DNA from: Bacteroidota bacterium
GTDB taxonomy: Bacteria > Bacteroidota > Bacteroidia > B-17B0 > Aurantibacillaceae
Reading direction: 5' to 3'
Assembly (NCBI GenBank): GCA_020162035.1
Contig: JAIUNM010000006.1
Coordinates: 62,001-126,000 of the forward strand
Length of the DNA: 64,000 nt
The stretch's first letter is position 1; each line of letters begins with the position of its first letter. The translations under genes and the position numbers were made by a program. Under the pieces are notes generated by a model. That model was not told the DNA's origin and did no database searches. It saw only the letters and a list, made by a program, of their open reading frames with translations. Positions 44,463-53,787 of the stretch are shown here, in pieces.

Positions 44463-45473
44463 ATGGAATTATATTTAGATAGCGCTAACCTTAAAGAAAT
44501 TGAAGAAGGATTTAAACTTGGTTTTTTAAATGGTTTAACAACAACGCCAACCTTCATGCAAAAAGAAGGAATTACAGATATAGATGGAACAATTGTAAAA
44601 TTAAGTAAAATTGTTCCTGTACTTCAAATAGAAGCGTTGGGCAACACAGCCGAAGAAGTTTTAGCAGAAGCTGAACGCCAAATAAAATTAGGCTTAGATC
44701 CTAAAAAAACAGTTTTTAAAATCCCAGTTAGTTTAGAAGGTGTAAGAGCATGTAAATTACTTAGAGACAAAGGTTATTTAGTAAATGTACATTTAGTTTA
44801 TACTTTACAACAAGCATACATGGCAATGCAAGCCGGCGCAACATACGTTTGCCCTTTAGTTGGAAGGTTACAAGACCAAGGGCATGATGCTTTAGCTTTA
44901 GTACAACAAATTGTTGATGCAGTAGATTTATACGGTTATGAGACTAAAGTAATGTTTTCTTCAGTTAGAACTACCGAACACGTTAGAAACGCTATAAACA
45001 TTGGCGTTCATACTATAACTGTTCCGTTAAAAATATTAAAACAATTAACCGAAAATAATTTTACAACAGTTGGTACAGACCAATTTATTACAGATACTCG
45101 TTTAATGATGGTAAAAGTGAAAGAAGCTATTAATGGCGTAAACCCAATAGTTAATGAAGATACCATTATTACCGAAGCTATTGTTAAAATGACAGAATTT
45201 AATTTTGGCGCAATAACTGTTGTAAAAAAAGATGGTTCAATTAAAGGCGTTTTTACCGATGGTAGCTTACGCAAATTAATTGTAGAAAAAGGCAGAGATG
45301 TATTAAACAAAAAATTAGCAGACCTAGAATACAGAGAACCAATAAGTATTGAAGGAAATGTTTTATTAAACGAAGCTAACGCTTTATTTAAGAAAACAAA
45401 TGTTGATACTATTGTTGTTACTGATAATGGTAAACCTGTTGGAATGTTAGATATCCAAGATTTAAAATCATAA
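44463..45473 (+). CDS. Transaldolase-family protein fused to a CBS pair
   Basis: A 336-residue protein. Residues 1-215 are a small transaldolase/fructose-6-phosphate aldolase (TalC-like) barrel: YLDSANLKEIEE, TTTPTFMQKEG and the Schiff-base Lys K86 in VFKIPVSLEG. Residues about 222-336 are two CBS domains (IVKMTEFNFGAITVVKKDGSIKG, ANALFKKTNVDTIVVTDNGKPVG), as on KdsD-type arabinose-5-phosphate isomerases. The next gene, four bases on, is a KdsC-like phosphatase. A role in sugar acid (nonulosonate) synthesis or a regulated aldolase is inferred, not established. Confidence 0.82.
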   Translation: MELYLDSANLKEIEEGFKLGFLNGLTTTPTFMQKEGITDIDGTIVKLSKIVPVLQIEALGNTAEEVLAEAERQIKLGLDPKKTVFKIPVSLEGVRACKLLRDKGYLVNVHLVYTLQQAYMAMQAGATYVCPLVGRLQDQGHDALALVQQIVDAVDLYGYETKVMFSSVRTTEHVRNAINIGVHTITVPLKILKQLTENNFTTVGTDQFITDTRLMMVKVKEAINGVNPIVNEDTIITEAIVKMTEFNFGAITVVKKDGSIKGVFTDGSLRKLIVEKGRDVLNKKLADLEYREPISIEGNVLLNEANALFKKTNVDTIVVTDNGKPVGMLDIQDLKS

Positions 45474-45476
45474 CAA

Positions 45477-46184
45477 ATGAACACCATTACAGATATTTAT
45501 ACAAGTATTGGTGGAAATTTTATTACTAACGAAGCCTTAATGCAAGAAAAACTTAAAAGCATTAAGGCTTTTGTTTTTGATTGGGATGGAGTTTTTAATA
45601 ATGGCGAAAAATCTGGAGGAGGAAGCAGTAATTTTAATGAGGTAGATAGCATGGGAACAAATTTGTTACGCTATAGTTTTTTTTTAAAAAACAACCAACT
45701 CCCTACAACAGCTATAATTAGTGGCGAAAAAAACGAAAGTGCTTTTTGGTTTTGTAAACGAGAGTGTTTTAATTTTTCGTTTTTTAAATTTGCAAATAAA
45801 ATACATGCACTAAATTACATTTGCCAACAACAAAACATTAAACCAAACCAAGTTGCTTATTTTTTTGACGATGTTCTTGATTTAAGCATGGCAAAGCTTT
45901 GTGGAATAAGAATTTTAATTAATCGTAAAAACAATCCATCTTTTAAAAAATTTGTTATCAAAAATCAACTCGTTGATTATATAACTGCTTCCGAAAGCGG
46001 ACAATTTGCCGTTCGCGAAGCTTCAGAATTGCTAATAGAGTTAAGTGGAAATTATAATCAAACCATTCAAAACAGAATGGATTTTAGCGAAAGTTATAAA
46101 ACGTATATTAATTCCAGAAACCAAAACAGCACACAGTTTTTTACGTATTCAAACGAAAAAATTTTAAAAGTAGAACAACTATAA
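45477..46184 (+). CDS. KdsC-like HAD phosphatase
   Basis: A 235-residue HAD-superfamily protein with motif I FDWDGVFNNGEK (D35, D37), motif II TTAIISGEK and the KdsC-type acidic motif AYFFDDVLDLSMAK. The family dephosphorylates 3-deoxy-D-manno-octulosonate 8-phosphate or related sugar phosphates. It is cotranscribed with the transaldolase-CBS protein. The C-terminal 60 residues have no clear counterpart. Confidence 0.78.
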   Translation: MNTITDIYTSIGGNFITNEALMQEKLKSIKAFVFDWDGVFNNGEKSGGGSSNFNEVDSMGTNLLRYSFFLKNNQLPTTAIISGEKNESAFWFCKRECFNFSFFKFANKIHALNYICQQQNIKPNQVAYFFDDVLDLSMAKLCGIRILINRKNNPSFKKFVIKNQLVDYITASESGQFAVREASELLIELSGNYNQTIQNRMDFSESYKTYINSRNQNSTQFFTYSNEKILKVEQL

Positions 46185-46214
46185 AAGGTTTTAGTTTTTA
46201 TTCAGTACCGCTTA

Positions 46215-46246
46215 TTTGGAAAAACACCCAATTAATAATAACTTTA
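46215..46246 (+). promoter_or_regulatory. Candidate promoter of phaC
   Basis: -33 TTTG (46215-46218) and -7 TAACTTTA (46239-46246, one mismatch) with a 20-base spacer, about 50 bases upstream of the phaC start. Confidence 0.5.
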
Positions 46247-46299
46247 CATTATAATTAAAATAAAGCTAAAACAGATAATTGTTATTAATATAAAGTGTT

Positions 46300-47349
46300 A
46301 TGGAATTAAATTTATTAAAAGAAATGGCTGACATGAGCCAAAAAGTAATAAAAAGTTACGAAACAATTAATCAAATTCATGATGTAGATATTGCAACAAG
46401 TCCAAAAACACAAGTTTATGCCGAAGATAAATTAAAACTTTATAGGTATGATAGAGAAACAGAAGCTACATATAAAACACCAGTATTAGTTGTGTACGCT
46501 TTGGTTAACACCTATAAAATGTTAGATATTCAACCAGACAGAAGCTACATTAAAAATTTATTAAATGCTGGGCTCGATGTGTATTTAATAGATTGGGGCT
46601 ACCCAACAAAAAGCGATAAGTTTTTAAGTATAGATGATTATGTAAATGGATATATAAACAATTGTGTTGATTTTATCCGCAAAAAACATCGAATTGAAAA
46701 ATTAAATATTTTAAGTATTTGCCAAGGCGGTACGCTTAGTGTTATTTATGCCTCATTATATCCTAATAAAATAAAAAATTTAGTTACCCATGTTACACCT
46801 ATTGATTTTAGTACAAACGATGGACTATTATTTAAATGGAGTAAGGATATGGATTTTGATAAATTAGTTGACGCTTGCGATGGTTTAATTCCTGGTGATT
46901 TTTTAAACCAAGGTTTTGATATGCTTAAACCAATGATGAAAGTTCAAAAACAACAAGCGTTAAATGCAAGTTTAGAAGATAAAGATAAATTGCTTAACTT
47001 TTTAAGAATGGAAAAATGGATATCTGAAAGCCCTGACCAAGCCGGAGAGTGTTATAGACAGTTTATGAAAGATTTGTATCAACAAAACAAATTGGTTAAA
47101 GGGGAGTTAGAAGTTGGAGGAAAAAAAGTTAATTTAAAAAATTTAACTGCAAATTTATTAAACATTTATGCAACAGAAGATCATCTTGTTCCTCCTGCAT
47201 CAACTACACCTCTAAATGATTATGTTGGAAGTACAGATAAAGAATTGTATAGTTTTAAAGGAGGTCATATTGGAGTATTTGTAGGAAGTAAATCGCAAAA
47301 AGAACTTGCCCCTGCTGTAACTGAATGGTTAAAAAAGAGAGACAAATAA
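46300..47349 (+). CDS. phaC: Class III-type poly(3-hydroxyalkanoate) synthase subunit PhaC
   Basis: A 349-residue alpha/beta-hydrolase-fold polymerase of carbon-storage polyester. The nucleophile motif is SICQGGTLSV (C141) with the Asp in IYATEDHLVPP and the His in FKGGHIGVF; PVLVVYALVNTYKMLDI and LIDWGYP are class III features. Length fits PhaC of the PhaC-PhaE type, but no phaE or phaA/phaB lies within this window. Confidence 0.85.
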   Translation: MELNLLKEMADMSQKVIKSYETINQIHDVDIATSPKTQVYAEDKLKLYRYDRETEATYKTPVLVVYALVNTYKMLDIQPDRSYIKNLLNAGLDVYLIDWGYPTKSDKFLSIDDYVNGYINNCVDFIRKKHRIEKLNILSICQGGTLSVIYASLYPNKIKNLVTHVTPIDFSTNDGLLFKWSKDMDFDKLVDACDGLIPGDFLNQGFDMLKPMMKVQKQQALNASLEDKDKLLNFLRMEKWISESPDQAGECYRQFMKDLYQQNKLVKGELEVGGKKVNLKNLTANLLNIYATEDHLVPPASTTPLNDYVGSTDKELYSFKGGHIGVFVGSKSQKELAPAVTEWLKKRDK

Positions 47350-47382
47350 AAACAAAATCATAAAGCATTTTTGCCGTTAATT

Positions 47383-48192
47383 ATGCGATTAAAAAAAATT
47401 AGTTTAAGAATACTTTTAACTTTAATAAGTATTTACATATTAATTTGTGGAGGCATGTATTTTTTTCAAGAAAAATTTATTTTCCACCCGCAAAAATTAG
47501 ACAACAATTTTTTATTTCAATTCCAACAAAAATATATCGAAAAATTTTTCACTACAAAAGATGGCGTTAAACTAAACGCATTGCACTTTAAAGCCGATAA
47601 TCCTAAAGGTTTAATTTTTTATTTACACGGAAATTCTGGCTCATTAAAAACCTGTGCTAATATTGCCAAAACTTTTACTGATATTAATTATGACATTTTA
47701 ATGTTAGATTATAGAGGCTTTGGTAAAAGCGAAGGAAGCTTATCTAGCCAAGAACAAATATTTTCTGATATACAAACAGTTTATAACGAATTAAAAAAAG
47801 ATTACTCCGAAAAAAACATAATAGTTATTGGGTATTCAATAGGAACTGGTATAGCAGCTGAAATGGCTACTCATAACAATCCAAAACTTTTAATTTTACA
47901 AGCCCCATATTATAGTTTAATTGATATGATGAAAAGAGAGTACTCATACTTACCTACATTTTTATTAAAATATAAATTTGAAACAAATAAATTTATTACA
48001 GAATGTAAAATGCCTGTAGTAATATTTCATGGAACAAATGACAATGTTGTTCCTTACGAATCGTCATTAATGCTAAAAAAACATTTTAAAAAATTAGACA
48101 CATTAATTACCTTAAAAAATCAAGATCATAACAACATAACCCAAAACATACAATACTTAAATTCTATTAAAAGTATTTTAGCAAGTAATTAA
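47383..48192 (+). CDS. Alpha/beta hydrolase (BEM46/YqiA-like)
   Basis: A 269-residue membrane-anchored hydrolase from ATG 47383. One N-terminal helix (about 8-28) precedes EKFIFHPQKL, then LIFYLHGNSG, DYRGFGKSEG and the nucleophile elbow VIGYSIGTG (Ser), with the Asp in FHGTNDNVVPYE and the His in NQDHNNI. The BEM46-like family has no agreed substrate. Confidence 0.85.
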   Translation: MRLKKISLRILLTLISIYILICGGMYFFQEKFIFHPQKLDNNFLFQFQQKYIEKFFTTKDGVKLNALHFKADNPKGLIFYLHGNSGSLKTCANIAKTFTDINYDILMLDYRGFGKSEGSLSSQEQIFSDIQTVYNELKKDYSEKNIIVIGYSIGTGIAAEMATHNNPKLLILQAPYYSLIDMMKREYSYLPTFLLKYKFETNKFITECKMPVVIFHGTNDNVVPYESSLMLKKHFKKLDTLITLKNQDHNNITQNIQYLNSIKSILASN

Positions 48193-48207
48193 CAAAAGAT
48201 ATTGTTG

Positions 48208-48215
48208 TACTTTTG
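48208..48215 (+). promoter_or_regulatory. -7 element of the SCO-family gene
   Basis: TACTTTTG is a perfect TAnnTTTG element nine bases before the start codon; a -33 element is not obvious. Confidence 0.5.
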
Positions 48216-48223
48216 TGTTGTAA

Positions 48224-48880
48224 ATGAAAGCAATATCTAAATATGTATTAATAGCCTTAATTCCAATAGCTTTTACTTTATTTTATTTTTTAAAAACAAA
48301 ACAAAATAAACCAATTAGAGAATTACCTTATTTTGGCCCAAAATCTTATTCTAAAACTTCTGACACAACCTATCACACAATTCCAGAGTTTACTTTTACT
48401 AATCAACACAACAAATCTTTTACCGACAAACAATTAAACGGCAAAATTTATATAACAGAATATTTTTTCACTACCTGCAAAAGCATTTGTCCTATAATGA
48501 ACACTAACCTTCAAAAAGTTTATCAAACATTTTATAACGATACTTCAATTTATATTGTTTCTCACACTGTTGATCCCGAAACAGATTCTGTAAACGTTTT
48601 AAAAGAATATGCACAACTACATAACGTAAAAAATAATCAATGGCAATTTTTAACTGGTAATAAAGTAGATTTGTATGCCATTGCCCGTAAAGGCTATTTG
48701 TTAAATACCGAAGAGGGAAATGGTGGCGAAGAAGATTTTATTCATACACAAAACTTTGCATTAATTGACAAAGAAAAAAGAATTAGAGGTTTTTACGATG
48801 GTACAGATACAGCCGAAATAAACAGACTAATAATTGATGTTAAACTTTTAAAACAACATTATGAATACATTAAAAATTAA
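48224..48880 (+). CDS. SCO1/SenC-family copper chaperone
   Basis: A 218-residue membrane-anchored thioredoxin-fold protein (anchor about 7-22). The Cu-binding motif is CKSIC (C85, C89) with the third ligand His in DFIHTQNF. SCO proteins deliver copper to CuA sites of oxidases and nitrous oxide reductase. It overlaps the downstream TlpA-like gene by 20 bases. Confidence 0.92.
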   Translation: MKAISKYVLIALIPIAFTLFYFLKTKQNKPIRELPYFGPKSYSKTSDTTYHTIPEFTFTNQHNKSFTDKQLNGKIYITEYFFTTCKSICPIMNTNLQKVYQTFYNDTSIYIVSHTVDPETDSVNVLKEYAQLHNVKNNQWQFLTGNKVDLYAIARKGYLLNTEEGNGGEEDFIHTQNFALIDKEKRIRGFYDGTDTAEINRLIIDVKLLKQHYEYIKN

Positions 48881-49343
48881 ATATATAATTGTATTTGTGT
48901 TTTTTTCTCAAATACTTTTTTCACAAAAAGTATCGGGGGTATATAAAATAAACGATTTATTAAACCGATTAAAAAATAAAGACACAACATACGTAGTTAA
49001 TTTTTGGGCAACTTGGTGCAAACCATGTGTAAAAGAGCTTCCGGCATTTGATAGTTTAGAAAAAGAAAATAAATATTTAGTTAAAGTAATTTTAGTTTCT
49101 TTAGATTTTAAAGAAGATATTGATAAAAAAATTAACCCTTTTTTAGAAAAAAACAAAGTAAAAACACAAGTAGTAATACTTGATGAGGTTAATGGAAATG
49201 ACTACATAAATAAAATAAGTACTGAATGGACAGGCGCAATTCCAGCAACATATTTTAAAAATAAAAAGAAAGAAATTTTTGCCGAACAAAAAGTTAATTT
49301 AAACGATTTACATTTAAATTTAGAAGAGTTAAATAAAAAATAG
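48861..49343 (+). CDS. TlpA-like thiol-disulfide oxidoreductase
   Basis: A 160-residue exported thioredoxin-fold protein (signal KIKYIIVFVFFSQILFSQ). The active site is WCKPC in NFWATWCKPCVKELPAF, with cis-Pro in GAIPATYF. Coupled translation with the SCO gene suggests it keeps the SCO cysteines or a CuA site reduced. Confidence 0.88.
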   Translation: MNTLKIKYIIVFVFFSQILFSQKVSGVYKINDLLNRLKNKDTTYVVNFWATWCKPCVKELPAFDSLEKENKYLVKVILVSLDFKEDIDKKINPFLEKNKVKTQVVILDEVNGNDYINKISTEWTGAIPATYFKNKKKEIFAEQKVNLNDLHLNLEELNKK

Positions 49344-49435
49344 AAACGTATTTACGAGATTTTCTCCTTACTTATTTCCTTAAATATTTAGATTAATTCT
49401 TTTATAAACGGTAAAATTATAATATTTATATTGTT

Positions 49436-49443
49436 TAAATTTG
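49436..49443 (+). promoter_or_regulatory. -7 element of the large T9SS protein gene
   Basis: TAAATTTG is a perfect -7 element. It overlaps a TTG (49441), which argues for translation starting at the ATG 49462. Confidence 0.6.
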
Positions 49444-49461
49444 AGATTCAAACAATATACA

Positions 49462-52400
49462 ATGGCTAAAAAAGTATTTATTTTATTAATTTTTTCCGTA
49501 TCAATTAATTTACAGGCACAAAGGTGGGTTGAGATGATGAACGATACAACCTCAAATTTTTATGACATTGTTTCAGAATTTGAAAATTATTGGAAAGACA
49601 AACCCTATGAAAGAGGAAAAGGATATAAAGCATTTAAACGTTGGCAATGGTTTATGCAACCACGCGTATATCCTACCGGAGATATGCGATTAGCTACTCG
49701 TGGAATTGCATATCAAAACTATATTAAAGAATTAGGTTTAAATACTAATTCTAAATTTAATTCAACAGCCGCAATTAGTGCAACAACTGCTAATTGGGCA
49801 CCATTAGGGCCTTTTGGCTCACCAACTGGCGGCGATGCTGGCAGAATACAATGCATAGAAGTAGTATCAACAAATACCAATTTAATTTTTGCAGGTACTG
49901 CAGCTGGCGGATTTTGGATGAGCACCAATGCCGGCGCATCTTATACAACAACTACAGATTATTTTGCTTCGTGTGGTGTTTCAGATATTGCACTTTATCC
50001 CGGTTCAACAAATACAATTTTTATTTCAACTGGAGATAAAGACGCTGGCGATACACGTTCTACCGGAGTTTTTAAATCAACAAATGGTGGTTTAACTTGG
50101 GCAGTTACGGGCTTAACTTGGACCCCCTCTCAAAACAGAAGAATTTATAGATTGTTGATTAACCCTTCTACTCCAAACATCATGATTGCAGCAACAAGCG
50201 TTGGTATGTATTATTCAAATAATGGCGCAGTTAGTTGGTCATTATCCTTAAGTGGAAATTTTGTAGATGCTGAATTTAAACCAGGCGATCCTACAACCGT
50301 TTATGCTGCTTCATCTTCAGGTATTCAAAAATCTACAAATGGAGGCTTTAGTTATTCTTCAGTATCATCTTTTAGCACAGCTACTGCTGTAAACAGATTA
50401 AGTTTAGCTGTTACGCCAGCAAACCCTGATGTTGTTTATGTTTTAGCAAGTAAAAATAGTGATAATGGTTTTGGAGGATTATACCGTTCAATAAATTCGG
50501 CAGTTACATTTTCTACAATGAGTACTACTCCAAATATTTTCGATTGGAGTACTACAGGCAGTGGATCAGGTGGGCAAGGTTGGTACGATATCGCAATAGA
50601 TGCTTCCCCTACAAGCTCAAACGAAATTATTGTTGGAGGAGTTAATACCTGGAAATCAACTAACGGCGGAAGCACTTGGACACAAAATTCACATTGGTAC
50701 GGCGGTGGCGGAAAGCCATACGTTCATGCAGATTTACATTGTGTAAAATATCTTACTGGTAACATTTGCTATTTAGGAACCGATGGCGGAATAGCTAGAA
50801 CTACTAATAATGGCTCAAGTTGGACAACAATAAATGGCAACATGAATATTGCACAGATTTATGAATTAGGTTTATCTGCATCTTCAGCAAGTCGTATTGT
50901 TACTGGTCATCAAGATAATGGCACTAATTTATTAAATGGCACAAGCTGGAATGAAATATACGGAGGCGATGGTTGCGCATGTTTTATAGATTGGAGTAAT
51001 AACAATACAATTGTTGCATCTTATGTTTATGGCGATTTTCAACGCTCAACAAATGGCGGGTCATCTTGGACAAATATTGTAACCGGGTTACCCGCTCAAA
51101 CTTCAGCCAACTCGCCATGGGTTGCTCCAATAGTTCAACATCCTTCGCAAGCTAATACTTATTATTGCGGTTATAAACAAGTTTATAAATCAACAAATCA
51201 AGGTACAAGTTGGACACAAATAGGCACCATTGGCACAAATTTAGATAGAATTAAAATTGCCCCAAGCAACACAAATGTAATTTATGTTACAGCATCTGGC
51301 GCAGTGTATAAAACATTAAACGATGGGGGCACATGGAGCAATGTAACGGGGTCTATCCCTGTTGGTTTAGCTAGTATTACAGATATTACAGTAGATAATT
51401 TAAACGAAAATATAGTTTACGTTTCTTTATCTGGTTATTCTGCAGGAAACAAAGTTTACCAATCAACCAATGGTGGAGCAACTTGGAGCAATTATTCAAC
51501 AGGAATACCTAATTTACCAACTCAATCAATAGTCTATAAAAACAACTCAAATAACGCTTTGTATTTAGGTACAGATAATGGAGTGTTTTATAGAGACGGC
51601 TCTATGAGCTCTTGGATACCTTACAACAATGGTTTACCAAACATTGAAGTTAGTGATTTAGAAATTTATTACCCTACAGGCAAATTACGTGCGGCTACAT
51701 ATGCGCGTGGCGTTTGGGAAACCGATGTTTACTCAAATCCAACTTCGGTTCCTGCAGCTGCATTTAGTACCGCATTTGCAAGCGGGTGTGTTGGAACACC
51801 ATTACAATTTAATGATTTATCAAGCAATTCTCCAACCTCATGGAACTGGACTGCAACTGGTGCAACACCGGCAAGTGCAACTTCATCAAATCCTGTTTTT
51901 ACTTTTCCAACTGTAGGAATTTATACAGTTAGTTTAGTTTCATCAAACAGTAATGGCTCTAGCGCACCTTATACAACTACAGTTTCAGTTGTTAGTCCGG
52001 CAACCGTTAGCCCTATTAATGGCACTGTTTGTTCGGGCTTTAACACTAGTATTGGTGTAACAACTAATGGTAGCTCAGTACAATGGCAAACAGGGCAAAC
52101 CGGATTTAATATTTCTGTATCGCCAACAGTTAATACAACATATAATTTTACAGTATTTTTAGGCGCATGTACAACAGTAGGCTCATCAAGCGTTGTAGTA
52201 AACACAATGCCTCAAACACCTACAGTTGTTTTAGTTGGAGGTATTTTAACAACTACTACATCTGCATCAAGTTATCAATGGTATTTTAACGGAAGCCCAA
52301 TACTTGGCGAAACATCAAACACAATTACACCTACTGCTGATGGATTTTATAGTGTTTGGGTAAATAATGGTGGTTGTCAAAATTCTTCAAATTCATTTCA

Positions 52401-52680
52401 ATATGTTTCAGCGGCTATAGCTCAAAACTCTATTGAATTTACTAATATAAACATTGGACCAATTCCAACTAAAGATAAACTTACTATAAAATTTGACAAT
52501 CAATACCAAAACATTAACTTTTGTATAACATCTGTAAGCGGTCAAATTGTAAAAATGGGTACATTAAAGTTAAACGAAAAAGAAGCAAGTATTAATATTG
52601 ATGAATTTGCTAATGGCGTTTATTTTCTTAAAATAAACAGCCAAAATAAAACAGGAATTTATAAGTTTGCAAAAGGTTAA
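49462..52680 (+). CDS. Large secreted BNR/Vps10-like repeat protein with PKD and T9SS type A sorting domains
   Basis: A 1072-residue exported protein with signal AKKVFILLIFSVSINLQAQ. About fourteen beta-propeller repeats of the kind STNGGxTW (for example FKSTNGGLTWAV, QKSTNGGFSYS, YQSTNGGATWSNYS) span about residues 130-760 and resemble sortilin/Vps10 or sialidase (BNR) propellers. A PKD domain follows (PTSWNWTATGATPA.. VFTFPTVGIYTVSLVSSN), then an Ig-like unit and a type A C-terminal sorting domain (NIGPIPTKDKLTIKF ... GVYFLKINSQNKTG). No catalytic site is evident. Confidence 0.87.
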   Translation: MAKKVFILLIFSVSINLQAQRWVEMMNDTTSNFYDIVSEFENYWKDKPYERGKGYKAFKRWQWFMQPRVYPTGDMRLATRGIAYQNYIKELGLNTNSKFNSTAAISATTANWAPLGPFGSPTGGDAGRIQCIEVVSTNTNLIFAGTAAGGFWMSTNAGASYTTTTDYFASCGVSDIALYPGSTNTIFISTGDKDAGDTRSTGVFKSTNGGLTWAVTGLTWTPSQNRRIYRLLINPSTPNIMIAATSVGMYYSNNGAVSWSLSLSGNFVDAEFKPGDPTTVYAASSSGIQKSTNGGFSYSSVSSFSTATAVNRLSLAVTPANPDVVYVLASKNSDNGFGGLYRSINSAVTFSTMSTTPNIFDWSTTGSGSGGQGWYDIAIDASPTSSNEIIVGGVNTWKSTNGGSTWTQNSHWYGGGGKPYVHADLHCVKYLTGNICYLGTDGGIARTTNNGSSWTTINGNMNIAQIYELGLSASSASRIVTGHQDNGTNLLNGTSWNEIYGGDGCACFIDWSNNNTIVASYVYGDFQRSTNGGSSWTNIVTGLPAQTSANSPWVAPIVQHPSQANTYYCGYKQVYKSTNQGTSWTQIGTIGTNLDRIKIAPSNTNVIYVTASGAVYKTLNDGGTWSNVTGSIPVGLASITDITVDNLNENIVYVSLSGYSAGNKVYQSTNGGATWSNYSTGIPNLPTQSIVYKNNSNNALYLGTDNGVFYRDGSMSSWIPYNNGLPNIEVSDLEIYYPTGKLRAATYARGVWETDVYSNPTSVPAAAFSTAFASGCVGTPLQFNDLSSNSPTSWNWTATGATPASATSSNPVFTFPTVGIYTVSLVSSNSNGSSAPYTTTVSVVSPATVSPINGTVCSGFNTSIGVTTNGSSVQWQTGQTGFNISVSPTVNTTYNFTVFLGACTTVGSSSVVVNTMPQTPTVVLVGGILTTTTSASSYQWYFNGSPILGETSNTITPTADGFYSVWVNNGGCQNSSNSFQYVSAAIAQNSIEFTNINIGPIPTKDKLTIKFDNQYQNINFCITSVSGQIVKMGTLKLNEKEASINIDEFANGVYFLKINSQNKTGIYKFAKG

Positions 52681-52744
52681 TTAGATTATTTCTAAATAGC
52701 TAAAACTATATTTAAAACTGATTATTTTTAGGTAGTTTTATTTG

Positions 52745-52771
52745 AAGATTAGTAGAAAATTCGCTAATCTT
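52745..52771 (+). promoter_or_regulatory. Hairpin in the leader of the nuo operon
   Basis: AAGATTAG (52745-52752) pairs perfectly with CTAATCTT (52764-52771), an 8-bp stem with an 11-base loop, 15 bases before nuoA. There is no T tract, so it is more likely a leader structure or an operator than a terminator. Confidence 0.5.
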
Positions 52772-52786
52772 ACAGTCTAAACTTAA

Positions 52787-53173
52787 ATGGTTTTATTTAT
52801 GGATACTTTTTCATCTCCGTCGCAATTTATTCCTATACTTTTAATGTTTTTAGTGGCGCTTGGTTTTGTTGTAACAACTATGGTTGCCTCTCATGCATTA
52901 GGCCCAAAAAGAAAATCAAAAATTAAATTAGATACTTTTGAGTGTGGCGTTGAAAGCCAAGGTAATGCTCGTACACCGTTTGCAATTAAATATTTTTTAG
53001 TAGCAATTATATTTGTACTGTTTGATATTGAAGTAATTTTTATGTACCCATGGGCAGTAAACTTTAAAGAACTTGGTATAGTTGGCGTTGTAGAAGTGTT
53101 CTCATTCATTATACTTTTATTAGTTGGCTTTTATTACATGCTTTCTAAAAAAGCAATTAAACATGAAGAATAA
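52787..53173 (+). CDS. nuoA: NADH-quinone oxidoreductase subunit A
   Basis: A 128-residue membrane subunit of Complex I with three helices and the conserved FECGVESQGNART..FAIKYFLVAIIFVLFDIEVIF. First gene of the nuo operon. ATG at 52787 or 52799 are both possible. Confidence 0.96.
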   Translation: MVLFMDTFSSPSQFIPILLMFLVALGFVVTTMVASHALGPKRKSKIKLDTFECGVESQGNARTPFAIKYFLVAIIFVLFDIEVIFMYPWAVNFKELGIVGVVEVFSFIILLLVGFYYMLSKKAIKHEE

Positions 53174-53203
53174 TTTAAAGTATTCAAAATAGAATTTAAT
53201 TTC

Positions 53204-53764
53204 ATGAAAGAATTAACGAAAAGAACAAAATTAGAAATGGCAAAAAGCCCACAAGGTATAGAAGGGCCAGGTTTTTTTGCAACTAAGTTAGAAGATGTTA
53301 TTGGTTTAGCTCGTGCTAATTCATTATGGCCTTTACCATTTGCTACATCATGTTGTGGTATAGAATTTATGGCTACTATGGCTAGTAATTACGATTTAGC
53401 TCGTTTTGGTAGCGAAAGGTTAAGTTTTAGCCCTCGTCAAGCCGATATGTTAATGGTTATGGGAACTATTGCAAAAAAAATGGGACCAACATTAAGACAA
53501 GTGTACGAGCAAATGGCAGAACCTAAATGGGTTTTATGTGTTGGTGCTTGTGCTTGTAGTGGAGGGATTTTTGACTCTTATTCAGTTTTACAAGGTATTG
53601 ATAGAATTATACCAGTTGATGTTTATGTGCCAGGTTGCCCACCACGACCTGAGCAAATAATTGACGGTGTTTTAAAAATACAAGAATTAGCTAAAAACGA
53701 AAGCTTGCGCAGAAGAGATTCGCCAGAATATAAAAAATTACTAAACAGCTACGGTATAGAGTAA
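53204..53764 (+). CDS. nuoB: NADH-quinone oxidoreductase subunit B
   Basis: A 186-residue peripheral-arm subunit with cluster N2 ligands in [15 protein letters not shown] and VPGCPPRPE. It receives the last electron before quinone reduction. Confidence 0.97.
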   Translation: MKELTKRTKLEMAKSPQGIEGPGFFATKLEDVIGLARANSLWPLPFATSCCGIEFMATMASNYDLARFGSERLSFSPRQADMLMVMGTIAKKMGPTLRQVYEQMAEPKWVLCVGACACSGGIFDSYSVLQGIDRIIPVDVYVPGCPPRPEQIIDGVLKIQELAKNESLRRRDSPEYKKLLNSYGIE

Positions 53765-53787
53765 ATTTTTAAATCATAAATTGAGCA

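Noticed and set aside
45008..45487. Minus-strand open frame opposite the transaldolase-CBS gene
   Set aside because: Antisense shadow of a well-supported gene, with no start signal.
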